From Bugulina stolonifera (lineage: Eukaryota; Bryozoa; Gymnolaemata; Cheilostomatida; Bugulidae): a DNA stretch of 64,000 nt. Location: positions 14,609,001 through 14,673,000 of the forward strand of contig OW285192.1 of NCBI GenBank assembly GCA_935421135.1, read 5' to 3'. The notes below the pieces were generated by a model, which was not told where the DNA came from, ran no database searches, and saw only the letters and a program-made list of their open reading frames with translations. This document shows positions 48,904-59,251 of the stretch, in pieces; the first letter of the stretch is position 1, and every line of letters begins with the position of its first letter. The translations under genes were made by a program, and so were the position numbers.

Positions 48904-49540
48904 CTTCAACATTCTATTAATAACAAAGGTTGCAGCATTCCAATTTAAAGGATGTGTACATGAATATAGTAAATTTGCCATTTTCCTACCTGGCTAATTC
49001 AACAAAAGTCGTATTTAAATGACCACCTTGTACTTTTGTAGGTTCCTGTCTAATATTTTGTTTTAATTTCAAATACTTTTTGAGGACTATGAGAAATATG
49101 ATATCTGAAGCATCTTTTTTTATAAACTGAAATAATACGAATAAAATAGAATTAATCCAGTGAAAAAATCATCCAATGAAAGCACAAGATCAATCTCTGC
49201 AATTTTGTGATCAAGCTACAAAATCTCCAGATAGCTATATTTACACTAGGTGATTTATTCTGGGATGAAACCCTTGAATGGATCTTGGCCCCATTCAGGG
49301 AATTTATAGCTGAAGATTTATATATGCTTTGTATCTTGACCACAAAACTACTGATAATTAATACTGGAGACTTTGTGTTTATGCTAGGAGATTTTGTTGT
49401 GGCAGAAAAATCTCCTAACCAGGCGATTCATTGCTCTGGCAATAAATCGCCTGGTGTAACCACTAGCTACACTAGTATCAGGTACCCCTGCAAGGATTAG
49501 TTCCAGATATAGGCCTATGTGCAGAACAGGTATTGCATTG
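48904..49540. other. 3' flank of the Tctex1 gene, no gene seen
   Basis: This is AT-rich sequence with the probable 3' untranslated region. A short inverted pair, AATCTCCTAACCAGGCGATT...GAATTTAT / CAATAAATCGCCTGG, lies near 49412-49456. No coding frame is supported. Confidence 0.45.
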
Positions 49541-49799
49541 TAAAGGGAAAGTTCGAAACAGGACGTTTCACAACCAGACAGCTCTAAACCGAACAGTTCG
49601 AAACTGTGTAGATTACATTTCGAAGAACACAACTCGCAGATAATTAATTTTAATTAAATGAAAAAAATATCATTGACAATAAAAGTTAGTTGAGATCTGG
49701 TGATTATAGTTTGGCGTTTTGAACTGTCCGAACTGTTGAACTGCCCACTTTCGAAACGTCCTGTTTCGAACTGTCTTTTTCGAACAGTCGTACATCCGT
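49541..49799. mobile_element. MITE family G (copy 2)
   Basis: It has the same architecture as 29916-30183: GTTCGAAACAGGACGTTTCA ... CAGTTCGAAACTGTGTAGAT at the left, an AT-rich middle, and CGAAACGTCCTGTTTCGAAC, TGTC at the right. The two copies in one window establish a family. Confidence 0.8.
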
Positions 49800-49910
49800 G
49801 TTGCATAGTAGGGTTCCTTTGAAACCTGAGAAAATATGTAGGCGTTTGGCTTACATTTATGTCATCCTAAACTAGGGAATAGGGCTGCACCTGAGTTATA
49901 TTAAGGTTGG

Positions 49911-50205
49911 TTTCCACTCAGCAGGTCCTACCTCCAGGCTACCTGGAGCTAGCCTGGTGGTGGCCTGGAGTCAACGTGGTTTCCACTTCACAGGCTTTGC
50001 CTTCCCAGCTACAGCAAGATGCCTACAGGGGACCTGCAGTAGACCGGGAAGGCACCTGGAGACATGTGTTTTCACTCAATACATGTAATAAACAAAGTAA
50101 TAAAAGTGCTATTATTATTCAATCACTTTACAACCGGTGGGTGACCGCAGGTCATGGTATCCATTCTCCAGGCACAGCCTGCGGTCAATGATTAGCCGCC
50201 GGTAA
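49911..50205 (+). repeat. Inverted repeat A (partner A' 50338-50630)
   Basis: It begins TTAAGGTTGGTTTCCACTCA and ends GCCGCCGGTAA. It is the near-exact reverse complement of 50338-50630, including the internal stretch with GACCTGCAGTAGACC and ACATGTAATAAACAAAGTAA. The terminal TTAA on both outer ends may be a target duplication of the piggyBac type, which is inference. Confidence 0.85.
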
Positions 50206-50339
50206 AGCTTGGTTTCCAGTTAGCCGGTTTTTGACCGCCGGCTGACCGGTAGAATGAGGCCTGCGGTGTGGAAACCAAAGCCACTAGAAGACCGTAAAAC
50301 TTGTAGCTGACCGCCTGGTAAGTTGAAAAATTTCAACTT
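50202..50339 (+). repeat. Inverted repeat B (partner B' 53111-53229)
   Basis: It begins GTAAAGCTTGGTTTCCAGTT, contains GGTTTTTGACCGCCGGCTGA, and ends in the near-palindrome AAGTTGAAAAATTTCAACTT. Its complement lies beyond the LINE at 53111-53229. B shares TTGGTTTCCA with A, so the two families are related. Confidence 0.85.
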
Positions 50340-50630
50340 ACCGGCGGCAATCATTGACCGCAGGCTGCGCCTGGAGAATGGATACCACGACCTGCGGTCA
50401 CCCACCAGTTGTAAAGTAATTGAATAATAATAGCACTTTTATTACTTTGTTTATTACATGTATTGAGTGAAAACACATGTCCCCAGGTGCCATCCCGGTC
50501 TACTGCAGGTCCCCTGTAGGCATCTTGCTGTAGCTGGGAAGGCAAAGCCTGTGAAGTGGAAACCACGTTGACTCCAGGCCAGCTCCAGGTAGCCTGGAGG
50601 TAGGACCTGCTGAGTGGAAACCAACCTTAA
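50338..50630 (-). repeat. Inverted repeat A' (partner 49911-50205)
   Basis: This is the reverse complement of A. It ends AGTGGAAACCAACCTTAA. Immediately after it comes AAGTTGAAATTTTTCAACTT, the exact complement of the inner end of B, and then the LINE poly(T). Confidence 0.85.
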
Positions 50631-50646
50631 GTTGAAATTTTTCAAC

Positions 50647-53107
50647 TTTTTTTTTTTTTTTTTATTAGTTTATGTCATCATTTTTAAACAGTAGTGATAT
50701 TAAAATAAGGTAATAAAAGGTAATAAAACATGGGGCTAATCAGATAGTTCGAAACTAGAGTTGTGACAGCCCCGTTCCAGAGGTTCGCCAGCCACAGAAG
50801 GCCGACACACGCATCCAGGGACACATGCTGCGCCCACCCACTATGCACCAAGCTCCCAGAGACGAGCAGCCAGGCGCCTCGCAAAGACTCCACCGGTGAG
50901 GCCCCGTAGGTCCCATGCATGCTCACCAAATAGATTAGCGGCAGTAAAATAAATAGACCTCTTTCCCATTTCCGAATTAACTTTGATTGATTTCAGTGGA
51001 TTTTTCAAAGTCTTACGCGTAGTCATGGGGTGTACAGTCTCAATTAAATTAAGATTATTTTTGTTGGGATAAATATGGTTTTTATAAAATATTATAAGCC
51101 TATATTTGAAGATCATAGAAATAGGCATAATTTTAAATTCTTTAAACCTGTGTGAAACATGTGAATTTGGCTGTTGACTTAAAATGATCCGCAATGATTT
51201 TTTCTGGCTGATTAAAATGCTGGATATTAAATAGTCTGGGGCATGTCCCCAAAATTCCACACCATATATAAGGTGTGGGTATATAAAAGTGTAATACAAA
51301 TTTACCATTGTTTTCTGGTCTAAAAACTTTGTCAAATAGCGAAACATCATTAATAAAAAGGTGATTTTGTTTACAATGTTATTGATATGGAACTCAAAAT
51401 TACAATGCTTATCCAAGGTCACACCAAGAAATTTTGTGTGATCAACGGTATTCAATTTTCCAACATCGAATTCATCAACGTCAATTTTTTTCTGTGGATT
51501 TCGAAATATGACTTGCATTGTTTTGCTAAAATTTATAACAAGTCTATTTGCCAAGCACCATTGTTCTATTTTTGAAAGCTCAAAAGGTGTTATCACAGGG
51601 TTATCACAGATCAAATTGGTGTCATCAGCGAACAATATATAGTTAAAAGCTGGAGAAACATTAACCAAGTCATTTATATATATTAAAAATAGCAACGGTC
51701 CTAAAACAGATCCTTGTGGCACTCCCAATGTAATACTTCTTAATGACGATTTTTCAGTATTTATTTTCACAAACTGCTTCCGATTAGTTAAATAAGATTT
51801 AATAAGTTGAATGGCTGAGTCACTAAAGTTGTAAAAACGTAATTTAGATAAAAGAATACTATGGTTAATGGTATCAAATGCTTTTGAAAAATCTAAAAAA
51901 ATTGTTTGGACAGCATTATGATTGTCTAAACGGTTATAAACAATCTCTAAAAAGTCGTTGATTGCTAAAGTTGTGTTCTTTTTTGAACGGAAGCCATACT
52001 GATTTGGTGTTAAAAGGTCATTAAGCTCAAGATGTTCACGTATCTGAGAGGCTACGACTTTTTCCACAATTTTGGAAATGGCATTCAATACAGAAATTGG
52101 ACGATAATTTGTCATTAAATTCTTAGAGCCCTTCTTGAATAGAGGTGTTACTCGGGCTATCTTTAGGCTGTCAGGAAACTCACAGTTATGAATTATCAAA
52201 TTGATTATGTCGACCAGAGCCGGTAACAAGGTTATAATGTTGTCTTTTATAGCTCTGGAGCTAATATGGTCATATCCCGCTGCTTTTTTCAGTTTCAGAT
52301 CATTGATGATCGTTAAAATCTCATCTGGACCAGTTTCGTGGAAACAAAAAAAGCGATTTTCGGGCAGCCCAGTGAAATAGTCTTGAAAGTTCTGAGTAGA
52401 AGATGGAAGACTACGAGCAAGCTCTTCACCAACATTTACAAAAAATTCATTGAATTTCTCACAAATTTCGGTGGGGTCTGAAATTTCATCTTCCCCAAGA
52501 GTTATAAAAGATGGTCCATCAACAACATTCTTTTTGGTAATTAGAGATTTAATGAATTTCCACTTCTCAGAGGTGTTATCCTTGCAGGCTTTAAACTTAG
52601 TTGAAAAATGTTCCTTTTTTGCAGATTTTATCACATTTGAAACATAGTTTCTAAATTTCTTATATTTAATTTGAACGTTATTATTGAAGGGCTCTGATTT
52701 GGATAACTTGTGAAGAGCTTTGCGTTTTCTTACCAAGGCATGTAATTTTTGGGTCATCCATGGTTGTTTAAAATTTTGTTTACGAGGCTTGTTTTTGACC
52801 TCTAAGCTAGATTTAGCTATTAGTTCACCGAAAGTCAACAAAAACTTGTCCGTTGAATTAGTAGCACTGGTGGGGTCTATAAGTTCGTTCCAGCATTGAC
52901 TCTCAATATTTTCTTTCAAAAGTTCATACTTTGTTACCAAGCTTACGGATGCTTGCAGAGTTGATAGTCTGTTGCTAATTTGAAATGAGCCTATGCACGG
53001 CTGATAATCAGCCAGCAGATAATCAACTGTGCACGTTCTTGTGCTTGTTTTCAACCTGTTAATTAATAAGTGGTCAAGTAGGCTGTCTTTGCGATTTCCA
53101 TATCAGA
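50647..53107 (-). mobile_element. 5'-truncated non-LTR retrotransposon (LINE)
   Basis: On the minus strand the element ends in a poly(A) tail (17 T on the plus strand, 50647-50663) after about 180 bp of 3' untranslated sequence. At its 5' side it stops inside the endonuclease/RT linker, where host repeat B' resumes (about 53107-53111). No clear target duplication is seen at the two junctions. It split an inverted-repeat element, so it is younger than that element. Confidence 0.85.
50841..53054 (-). CDS. LINE ORF2 reverse transcriptase, 5'-truncated
   Basis: It is open for 737 codons without a stop. An endonuclease C-terminal remnant is visible just upstream in the same frame (DSLLDHLLIN). 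A linker with PWMTQKLHALVRKRKALHK follows. The RT domain contains the blocks NYRPISVLNAISKIVEKVV, NQYGFRSKKNTTLAI, FLDFSKAFDTINHSIL, GVPQGSVLGPLLFLIYINDL and the catalytic FADDT. The order and wording fit the Jockey/CR1/Rex group, but the exact clade needs a tree. The intact RT frame suggests a young copy. The start is not a true start codon context, because the 5' part of the protein is missing. Confidence 0.9.
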   Translation of the reverse strand: MKTSTRTCTVDYLLADYQPCIGSFQISNRLSTLQASVSLVTKYELLKENIESQCWNELIDPTSATNSTDKFLLTFGELIAKSSLEVKNKPRKQNFKQPWMTQKLHALVRKRKALHKLSKSEPFNNNVQIKYKKFRNYVSNVIKSAKKEHFSTKFKACKDNTSEKWKFIKSLITKKNVVDGPSFITLGEDEISDPTEICEKFNEFFVNVGEELARSLPSSTQNFQDYFTGLPENRFFCFHETGPDEILTIINDLKLKKAAGYDHISSRAIKDNIITLLPALVDIINLIIHNCEFPDSLKIARVTPLFKKGSKNLMTNYRPISVLNAISKIVEKVVASQIREHLELNDLLTPNQYGFRSKKNTTLAINDFLEIVYNRLDNHNAVQTIFLDFSKAFDTINHSILLSKLRFYNFSDSAIQLIKSYLTNRKQFVKINTEKSSLRSITLGVPQGSVLGPLLFLIYINDLVNVSPAFNYILFADDTNLICDNPVITPFELSKIEQWCLANRLVINFSKTMQVIFRNPQKKIDVDEFDVGKLNTVDHTKFLGVTLDKHCNFEFHINNIVNKITFLLMMFRYLTKFLDQKTMVNLYYTFIYPHLIYGVEFWGHAPDYLISSILISQKKSLRIILSQQPNSHVSHRFKEFKIMPISMIFKYRLIIFYKNHIYPNKNNLNLIETVHPMTTRKTLKNPLKSIKVNSEMGKRSIYFTAANLFGEHAWDLRGLTGGVFARRLAARLWELGA

Positions 53108-53110
53108 TTT

Positions 53111-53229
53111 TTACCGGCGGTCAGCTACAGGTTTTACGGTCTTCTAGTGGCTTTGGTTTCCACACCGCAGGCCTTATTCTACCGGTCAGCCGGCAGTCAA
53201 AAACCGGCTAACTGGAAACCAAGCTTTAC
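53111..53229 (-). repeat. Inverted repeat B' (partner 50202-50339)
   Basis: This is the reverse complement of B. It starts TTACCGGCGGTCAGC and ends CTGGAAACCAAGCTTTAC. B and B' enclose A' and the LINE, and together with A they give the interleaved order A-B-A'-B'. Confidence 0.85.
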
Positions 53230-53879
53230 TGCTTACTGAATGTAACCTTGGTTACAAAGTGATAAAAATTGTAATGTTTTAATATTGCTATAATTACTTG
53301 ATAATAAGACATGCATAATAATATTGTGTCCAGCTGGGTAGCTAGGCCACAGTAGCAGTAACATATACCAGAGTAGAGCCTAGAAGACACTGACACAGTG
53401 TACAGCTAGCCTAGCCTAATGCCGAGGGGAGACTATTGGGCACTCATGTACCAGCTAGTGTATGATTTAACTACCAAACTGTAGGTACCTTCACTAGTTT
53501 TAACTCATCTGTGGATCGGCATACCAGAGCGTTGCAGGCGTAGCACCAGTTATATTCAATAACTTGAATTTCCATTGAGAAGCTGTAAATTGCAATGAAT
53601 AGAAATAACTAGAATCAAAATTAGTGAAATTATTGCAAATTTTACACCAAAATAATGGGATATTGCTTTGAAATTTGAACTTCTAGCACCATTTAGGTGC
53701 AACATTTTCCCAAAACTCTGTAAAAAACCCGAGCTAAACAAGAAAAGAACTGAATTGTAACTGGACTTGTTGCTGATCGAGATAATTTATAGAAACTGTG
53801 GGCATGTAAAAGTTTAACTTGTGACATGAAGGTTGTAATTAGTCACTGAAAATATCTGACTAGTGACTACTTTTTTTGT
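53230..53879. other. Spacer between mobile elements, no gene seen
   Basis: AT-rich sequence without a supported frame or repeat structure. Confidence 0.4.
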
Positions 53880-54610
53880 ATTTTGTTACTGTCGAGCCAC
53901 TTGGCCATCCTATTTAACGGACCTCAGAAGTTCGTAACTTGTATGAGCGTAGTCTCAACGAAAAATTGGCAATGGCAGCTTGAATTTCGAAAAAGAACTT
54001 ACAAACATCTCTCATTAGCGGTAACCAGTATAAGGCCCCATGTAATGTATAGTAAGAGATGTTACTTCATTAGAACCCAACAAGCAACTGGAGAATATAG
54101 AAAACTGGAGCTCCTTTTATATAAAATATGCTCAGCCCCAAATCAGAGGTCAAATTTTGGCAGACTCATACATGGATAAGCCGAGTTATACATGTAAGAA
54201 GGTAAAGTTGTATGTATAAGCACAACTTGACAAAAAGTAGGTTAAATCCATACAGCTTTAGACTTCTCTTAAGCATTTGACAGACTGCAATTAGTTGTAC
54301 CAATAGAAAAAAATGAAAACATATTTAGTCTATTTAAATCTAATAGATGGCTTTTTGACTAGCAGGATACAATGTGTAAGATATGGAATCAGCTTTTCTG
54401 AATACACATGTATCAGCACAGAAATAGGAGCCCCACAAGGTACTAAGCTGGGACCAGTTCTTTGGCTAATATTCTCAAATGACCTGAAAGTAGAAGGCTT
54501 AACACATAGTGCAACTTGTAATTTGCCCACATACATGTATGTAATTATCCTAACAGCTAGCGTCACCCATATAGTTATCTCAAACTTGACATTCTGCTTT
54601 CAAGTGTAGT
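53880..54610 (+). pseudogene. Degenerate reverse transcriptase fragment (plus strand)
   Basis: Near 54258 the frame reads LDFS, then a stop, then AFDRLQL, matching the usual LDFSKAFD motif with the lysine codon changed to TAA. Further on, GAPQGTKLGPVLWLIFSNDL (54430-54489) matches the RT block GVPQGSVLGP...NDL. Frame changes and stops lie between them, and the FADD motif is lost. It is a different LINE from the 50647-53107 copy and lies in the opposite orientation. Confidence 0.75.
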
Positions 54611-54619
54611 TATTGTAAA

Positions 54620-57235
54620 ATAAAAAGTTGTGAGGGAACTGCAGGAATGTTTCGAACACCGTGATGGTATAAAAAATTCGCTGATGTTCAGAAAACGCCA
54701 GTTTAAATGAGTGTTTGGTAGATGTAGGTTCATTGTTCAACATTCAAATCCAACCATAAATTCCCGCCTGAAGTGTCGTCTGTGACCCTTTTCTTACTGC
54801 AATTTGCAAAACTTTCTATGACCATATACAATACTGTAAAATACCATACAATCTTGTATCAAATAAAATAGCATGAGTTTGGTGCGCTCAATAAACAAAC
54901 ATTGCTATTGGCTAATCATTGTGGTAACTACCAATGATCTACAGTTTACACCACTGTCAACTTATCACAATGGTGTTATAACATGATGTCGTTGATGTAC
55001 AGTATTATGCGCTCAATAGCTAGAGTGAATGATGTATTTTGTCCAACTATGTCACCATTGCTGGGTATTGAAGCGGGAAAGCAACAACACACGCTGCTAG
55101 TTGGTCCTGGATAGTAGACCTACTCTAGACATGTTCTTGGAATCTTAACTGATTACATCTACACTGTTTGTGGTAAGCTGAACATTGGTTTTATCTTGTG
55201 AGTAAACTGCAATAATTGCTATGCTTCCATATTGCACACGGTATAACACAATACATGTACATGTAGGCTTACATAAATATTATGGTACACAATAAGGCTA
55301 AAGTTATGATGCATTACGTAAGCAGAGTATATCAGAAGTGCTTACATAATCTATCATATACATGTATGTATCTATCTTACTAGCATTCAACTTGTACTCC
55401 ATGTAGTGTAGGAAAGGCCATGCTAGAGCATGCTGCATGCATAATAATCCCTTGTCATATGGGTTGGTAAGGAACAATATTCAAAAGGCAAGTTTTGAAC
55501 GTCTGGTGACTTGGATGCTTAACACCTCCTTCTTGACTGTAGTTCTGGTGATAGCACTTTTGTTGCAATTAGTGTATGTGTAGCAATACTAATTTACACA
55601 TCAAAACCCATGATAGCTTGATTTTCAATTTTTCTGGTTTTGACCCTGCAGAGGACCTGAGCATATTTGATATGCACGCAACCTATTTACAAATCCGGCA
55701 ATACTGGAGCAGTCTGTGTTTCAGTGATTTTGCCCATTGAATTTACCCATCCCAGAACCAAATATTTAAATATCCACCCAGTGTTGGAAGTGAAACAAAT
55801 GTGATGGGTACAGGGTGCATGCAATCTTACAGATTAGTATTTTATAACTACCCACTTAATCTTAGAGCAGCTAAAAAATTAGTGAATTACTAAAATGAAA
55901 AAATCAAATCTGAACCCATGTCCTTATGAATGGCAATCAAGCACTCTAACATTACTCTATCAGGTCCAATTATAAGGCCTAATATAAACCTGGCGCTGGC
56001 TGACGGTCCACTTGCAGGTATAGTAGTTACCATAACATGTTCACAAATCCATAAATTAAAAGTTGATTACATCGGTACTTATTACTTTTTTATTCAATTG
56101 ATTCATTTCTGTACCGTATATAGCTAAATAGCTACAGGTACATGTATGTAATCACTCAATTTATTTTGAAAGAATTCAAGTGTGATGAAATTTATTTGTG
56201 AATTAGCTCAACTTCTAAAGTTAAAGCTAGTAATCATTACCTGTAGTAGATGTGACACTAAATAATTAACACATTCTCCCTCTAAAATAACTTAGTTTCC
56301 ACTTTACCAGTTTATGCCGTATGGTGCACATGTGTACCTATGCCCTCGTAGTAAACATAGCCTGGCTTAAAACTTAACTTAATGCTTAAAACACACTTAG
56401 TGGTGCCTCTAATGTGCCTATCACATCCTGGAATGGCTCTATGACCAGCCCTATGGTTGCCACAGGTTGGTTAACTGTGTCTATTTTTATATATTAACCT
56501 CCTACATCACATAAAATCGACAATTCTGAAATCGCACATGATTAAGATTATAACAAAGTGCTCCACCAATGGGTGGTGAACTTGGTTTTCAATTAGATTA
56601 AATCTTGATTATTGTAGGCTTGCCAGATTGCAGGCCAATTCTTTTATCGAACTTGTTGGTTCCTTCAACAACTTTTTAAAATTTAACTATTAACGATAGT
56701 TTTTATCTAAAAATTATTTGTTTAAACTTTGGGAATGTTCATTGTTGTAGTTGCTACAATTGTACAGTTATGAGCAGATGGACATGTACAACGAGTGCAC
56801 TTCATGTTAGTCATTAAAATTACTTCTTTTCTAGCCCTGTCTGGTTAGCTATAATGTCAGTTTACTTAGTTACTTCAGTATTATTATGCATGTACCTGAA
56901 TATTTGATAGTTCTAAATGATATGCACACATTTACCACCCTGACAACTGACACCCTAGTTTGGAATAAATATACTACATAGCAATAGCAATAGCAATAAA
57001 TGCTATTGATTGTTTTATTATTGATCTGATGGTTGACTACATTATTTCAGTATATGAGATAGGTGGTCAAGATGATTATAACTTATAACAAATATAGATC
57101 ATGGTGTAGTGACTGAACTAGAAATAGATTATTGAATTCCATAAAATAGCTGCCTTTTGATTTTGAAGCATTTATATTTTGTTATGTAGTCCCTAATTTC
57201 ATAAATCCCTAGTTCATATCACATGTCTCCTATTC
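54620..57235. other. Intergenic, no recognised gene
   Basis: I see no conserved coding block on either strand. A few short frames lack codon or family signals. Short TACATGTA palindromes are frequent. Confidence 0.45.
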
Positions 57236-57240
57236 TAGGG

Positions 57241-57420
57241 ATCAGCCGTGGCCTAGTGGTTAGGGCTGTGGACTTTCATGTTGGAGTCCCATGTTCAATT
57301 CAGCATAAAGGTCATTGGTGGTGTTGAGAGGGGCATTCAACCTTATAACGCTCCTCCGCTACTTCAGTAGCTTTGCCTTTGGTGAAGTGCCTTCCCCACC
57401 ACAAACTAGAAAAATGCAGA
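57241..57420 (+). mobile_element. tRNA-derived SINE (family 2, copy 1)
   Basis: The A-box region TGGCCTAGTGGTTAGGGC and the B box GTTCAATTC lie about 40 bp apart. They are followed by the tail GGTCATTGGTGGTGTTGAG and a CCTTCCCCACCACAAACTAG 3' part. The same head and first tail part occur in reverse at 58990-59106. Confidence 0.75.
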
Positions 57421-58989
57421 TATCTCTAGATCATTGCTAATTCTTACTTGGGGGTAATATAGTAGGAAGTAAAACCAGTAAGTTTTTATGGATAGTTGGT
57501 GACACTGAGCAATGTCTTCCTCTGGACATCCTAGTAAAAAATCTGGGCCGTGGCAATTGTTACAGCGTGCCTGACCTATTCATATTTAAAAGTGCTAATC
57601 AAGACTATCCAACACTCATGCATTCTGCATCTAAGACCTGCTGATCTCCCAATAGCATGAGCCAACCTAGAAAGACTAACTTCTGTAGGCTCCTACTAGA
57701 ATTATAGCATTTTAAAATAAGCTTTTCCGATGCTCCTGAAACATACAAAATCACCAATAACCTATGATTATCAATAGTTATGCTCATTATTACACAGCAA
57801 CACAGTCATGGACATCATACAGGTGTAGTAAGCTATTACCTACATGTATATGTAGGCCTGCCTGCGTCTTAGTTCCGCTGAAAATAGACAGTGTATAGAC
57901 AGTTTAGACAAGTGGTGGTTTAATTACGAGCTCCACAGTTTATTACAGAGGTTTGATCAGATTATGATAGGTGGCTTATACCCAGTAAACCGACCATATT
58001 TAGGTTGAGAAGGAAACTAACCGTTTCCTGTTCAGGGTGCTCAAACTTCTAATCTATACAAAGTGTTCAAGATTCTTTCAACAGTTTGATCAAAATAAGA
58101 AAATTCTTTACAAAAAATCCATTTTAGTTTTTTGAGATTTTGAGACATTTTTATCCAAATTAACCAACTTGCGGTGTAATACGATCTTGTTGTGTGAAAT
58201 CGTAAAATCCAAGTCATCTTTCCTCCTCGAAGATTTATAACAACATGTTTGTCTGGCCATCTCTACAGTATGCAACTAGCGATTAATTAGAGAATATTAC
58301 ATATAGGCTATTAGTCCAGTTAACCTAGTCTCTACTCATGCAATGACCTCTTCAAATAATGTATGTAACTATGAGACTATAACTATAAGACTTACAAGAT
58401 ATTAGATGTTAATATTCTCATACCATTGATGGTATTCGAGAAATAAACTTGTCATTCACCGTTTCTACTGAAGGAAATCAAAAAGCTGGATAGTAAAGTG
58501 AGTAGACCACGTATTGGTGACGTAACGGTAACACGTGTACGTTACTGCAGCTAAATTTGTCTGTAAAGTCTCTACAGGTCTTGGCTCAGTTCATAGACGG
58601 TACATTTATATTGGATTATACTGAAAGTTAGACGTCATCAGTCGTCTGGTGTAATATGTGGTCTGTTTGCTAATATAATGCAATGACAACACATTATCAT
58701 GGAAAGCAGAGCTTGGAAATATTTGCAATAGAACTTGAACGGTTCTCTATGGAATGTTTTATAAGCTGTGCTTCAAACCACTCAATCATATGGTACCTGC
58801 CAAATTTTGGTAGTATCTCTCAAAGCCCTACTTTCTCTAATACATTGTATACCAAATAAAAGGCTTTGGCCTAGCCTACTTTATATTCAACTCCATTTGC
58901 TCCAAACAGACCAGGCATTGAGTGGCCTTGGATTAAAGTTTAAATATCTGTGGTTGGAACTGGATTACCCTACTAGGATATTTAAAATA
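57421..58989. other. Intergenic, no recognised gene
   Basis: AT-rich spacer. No supported coding frame, RNA gene or clear repeat was found. Confidence 0.4.
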
Positions 58990-59106
58990 GGTTAGACCCA
59001 GAGAGGTTAGATGCCCTTCCTAACACCACCAATGACCTCTATGGGAAGTGAACCTGGGACTCCCACCATGGAAGTCCAGAGCCCTTACCACTAGGTCACG
59101 GCTGTG
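58990..59106 (-). mobile_element. tRNA-derived SINE (family 2, copy 2)
   Basis: On the minus strand CAGCCGTGACCTAGTGGTAA, GGGCTCTGGACT, a B box CCCAGGTTCACTTCC, and the tail GGTCATTGGTGGTGTTAGG, GGCATCTAACC match the 57241 copy. It lies about 145 bp upstream of the start codon of the growth-factor gene. Confidence 0.75.
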
Positions 59107-59251
59107 TTTAGAATTATCAGAGCTCTAGCAAGCCTCTGTAATCTAATGCTAGAACATCCTGGTTTATGATAATTCATAATCTTTGTGTTTTAGATGTAGA
59201 GACGACAGCAATACAGCACGGTATGAGAACATCTAACATGACAAGACCGTC

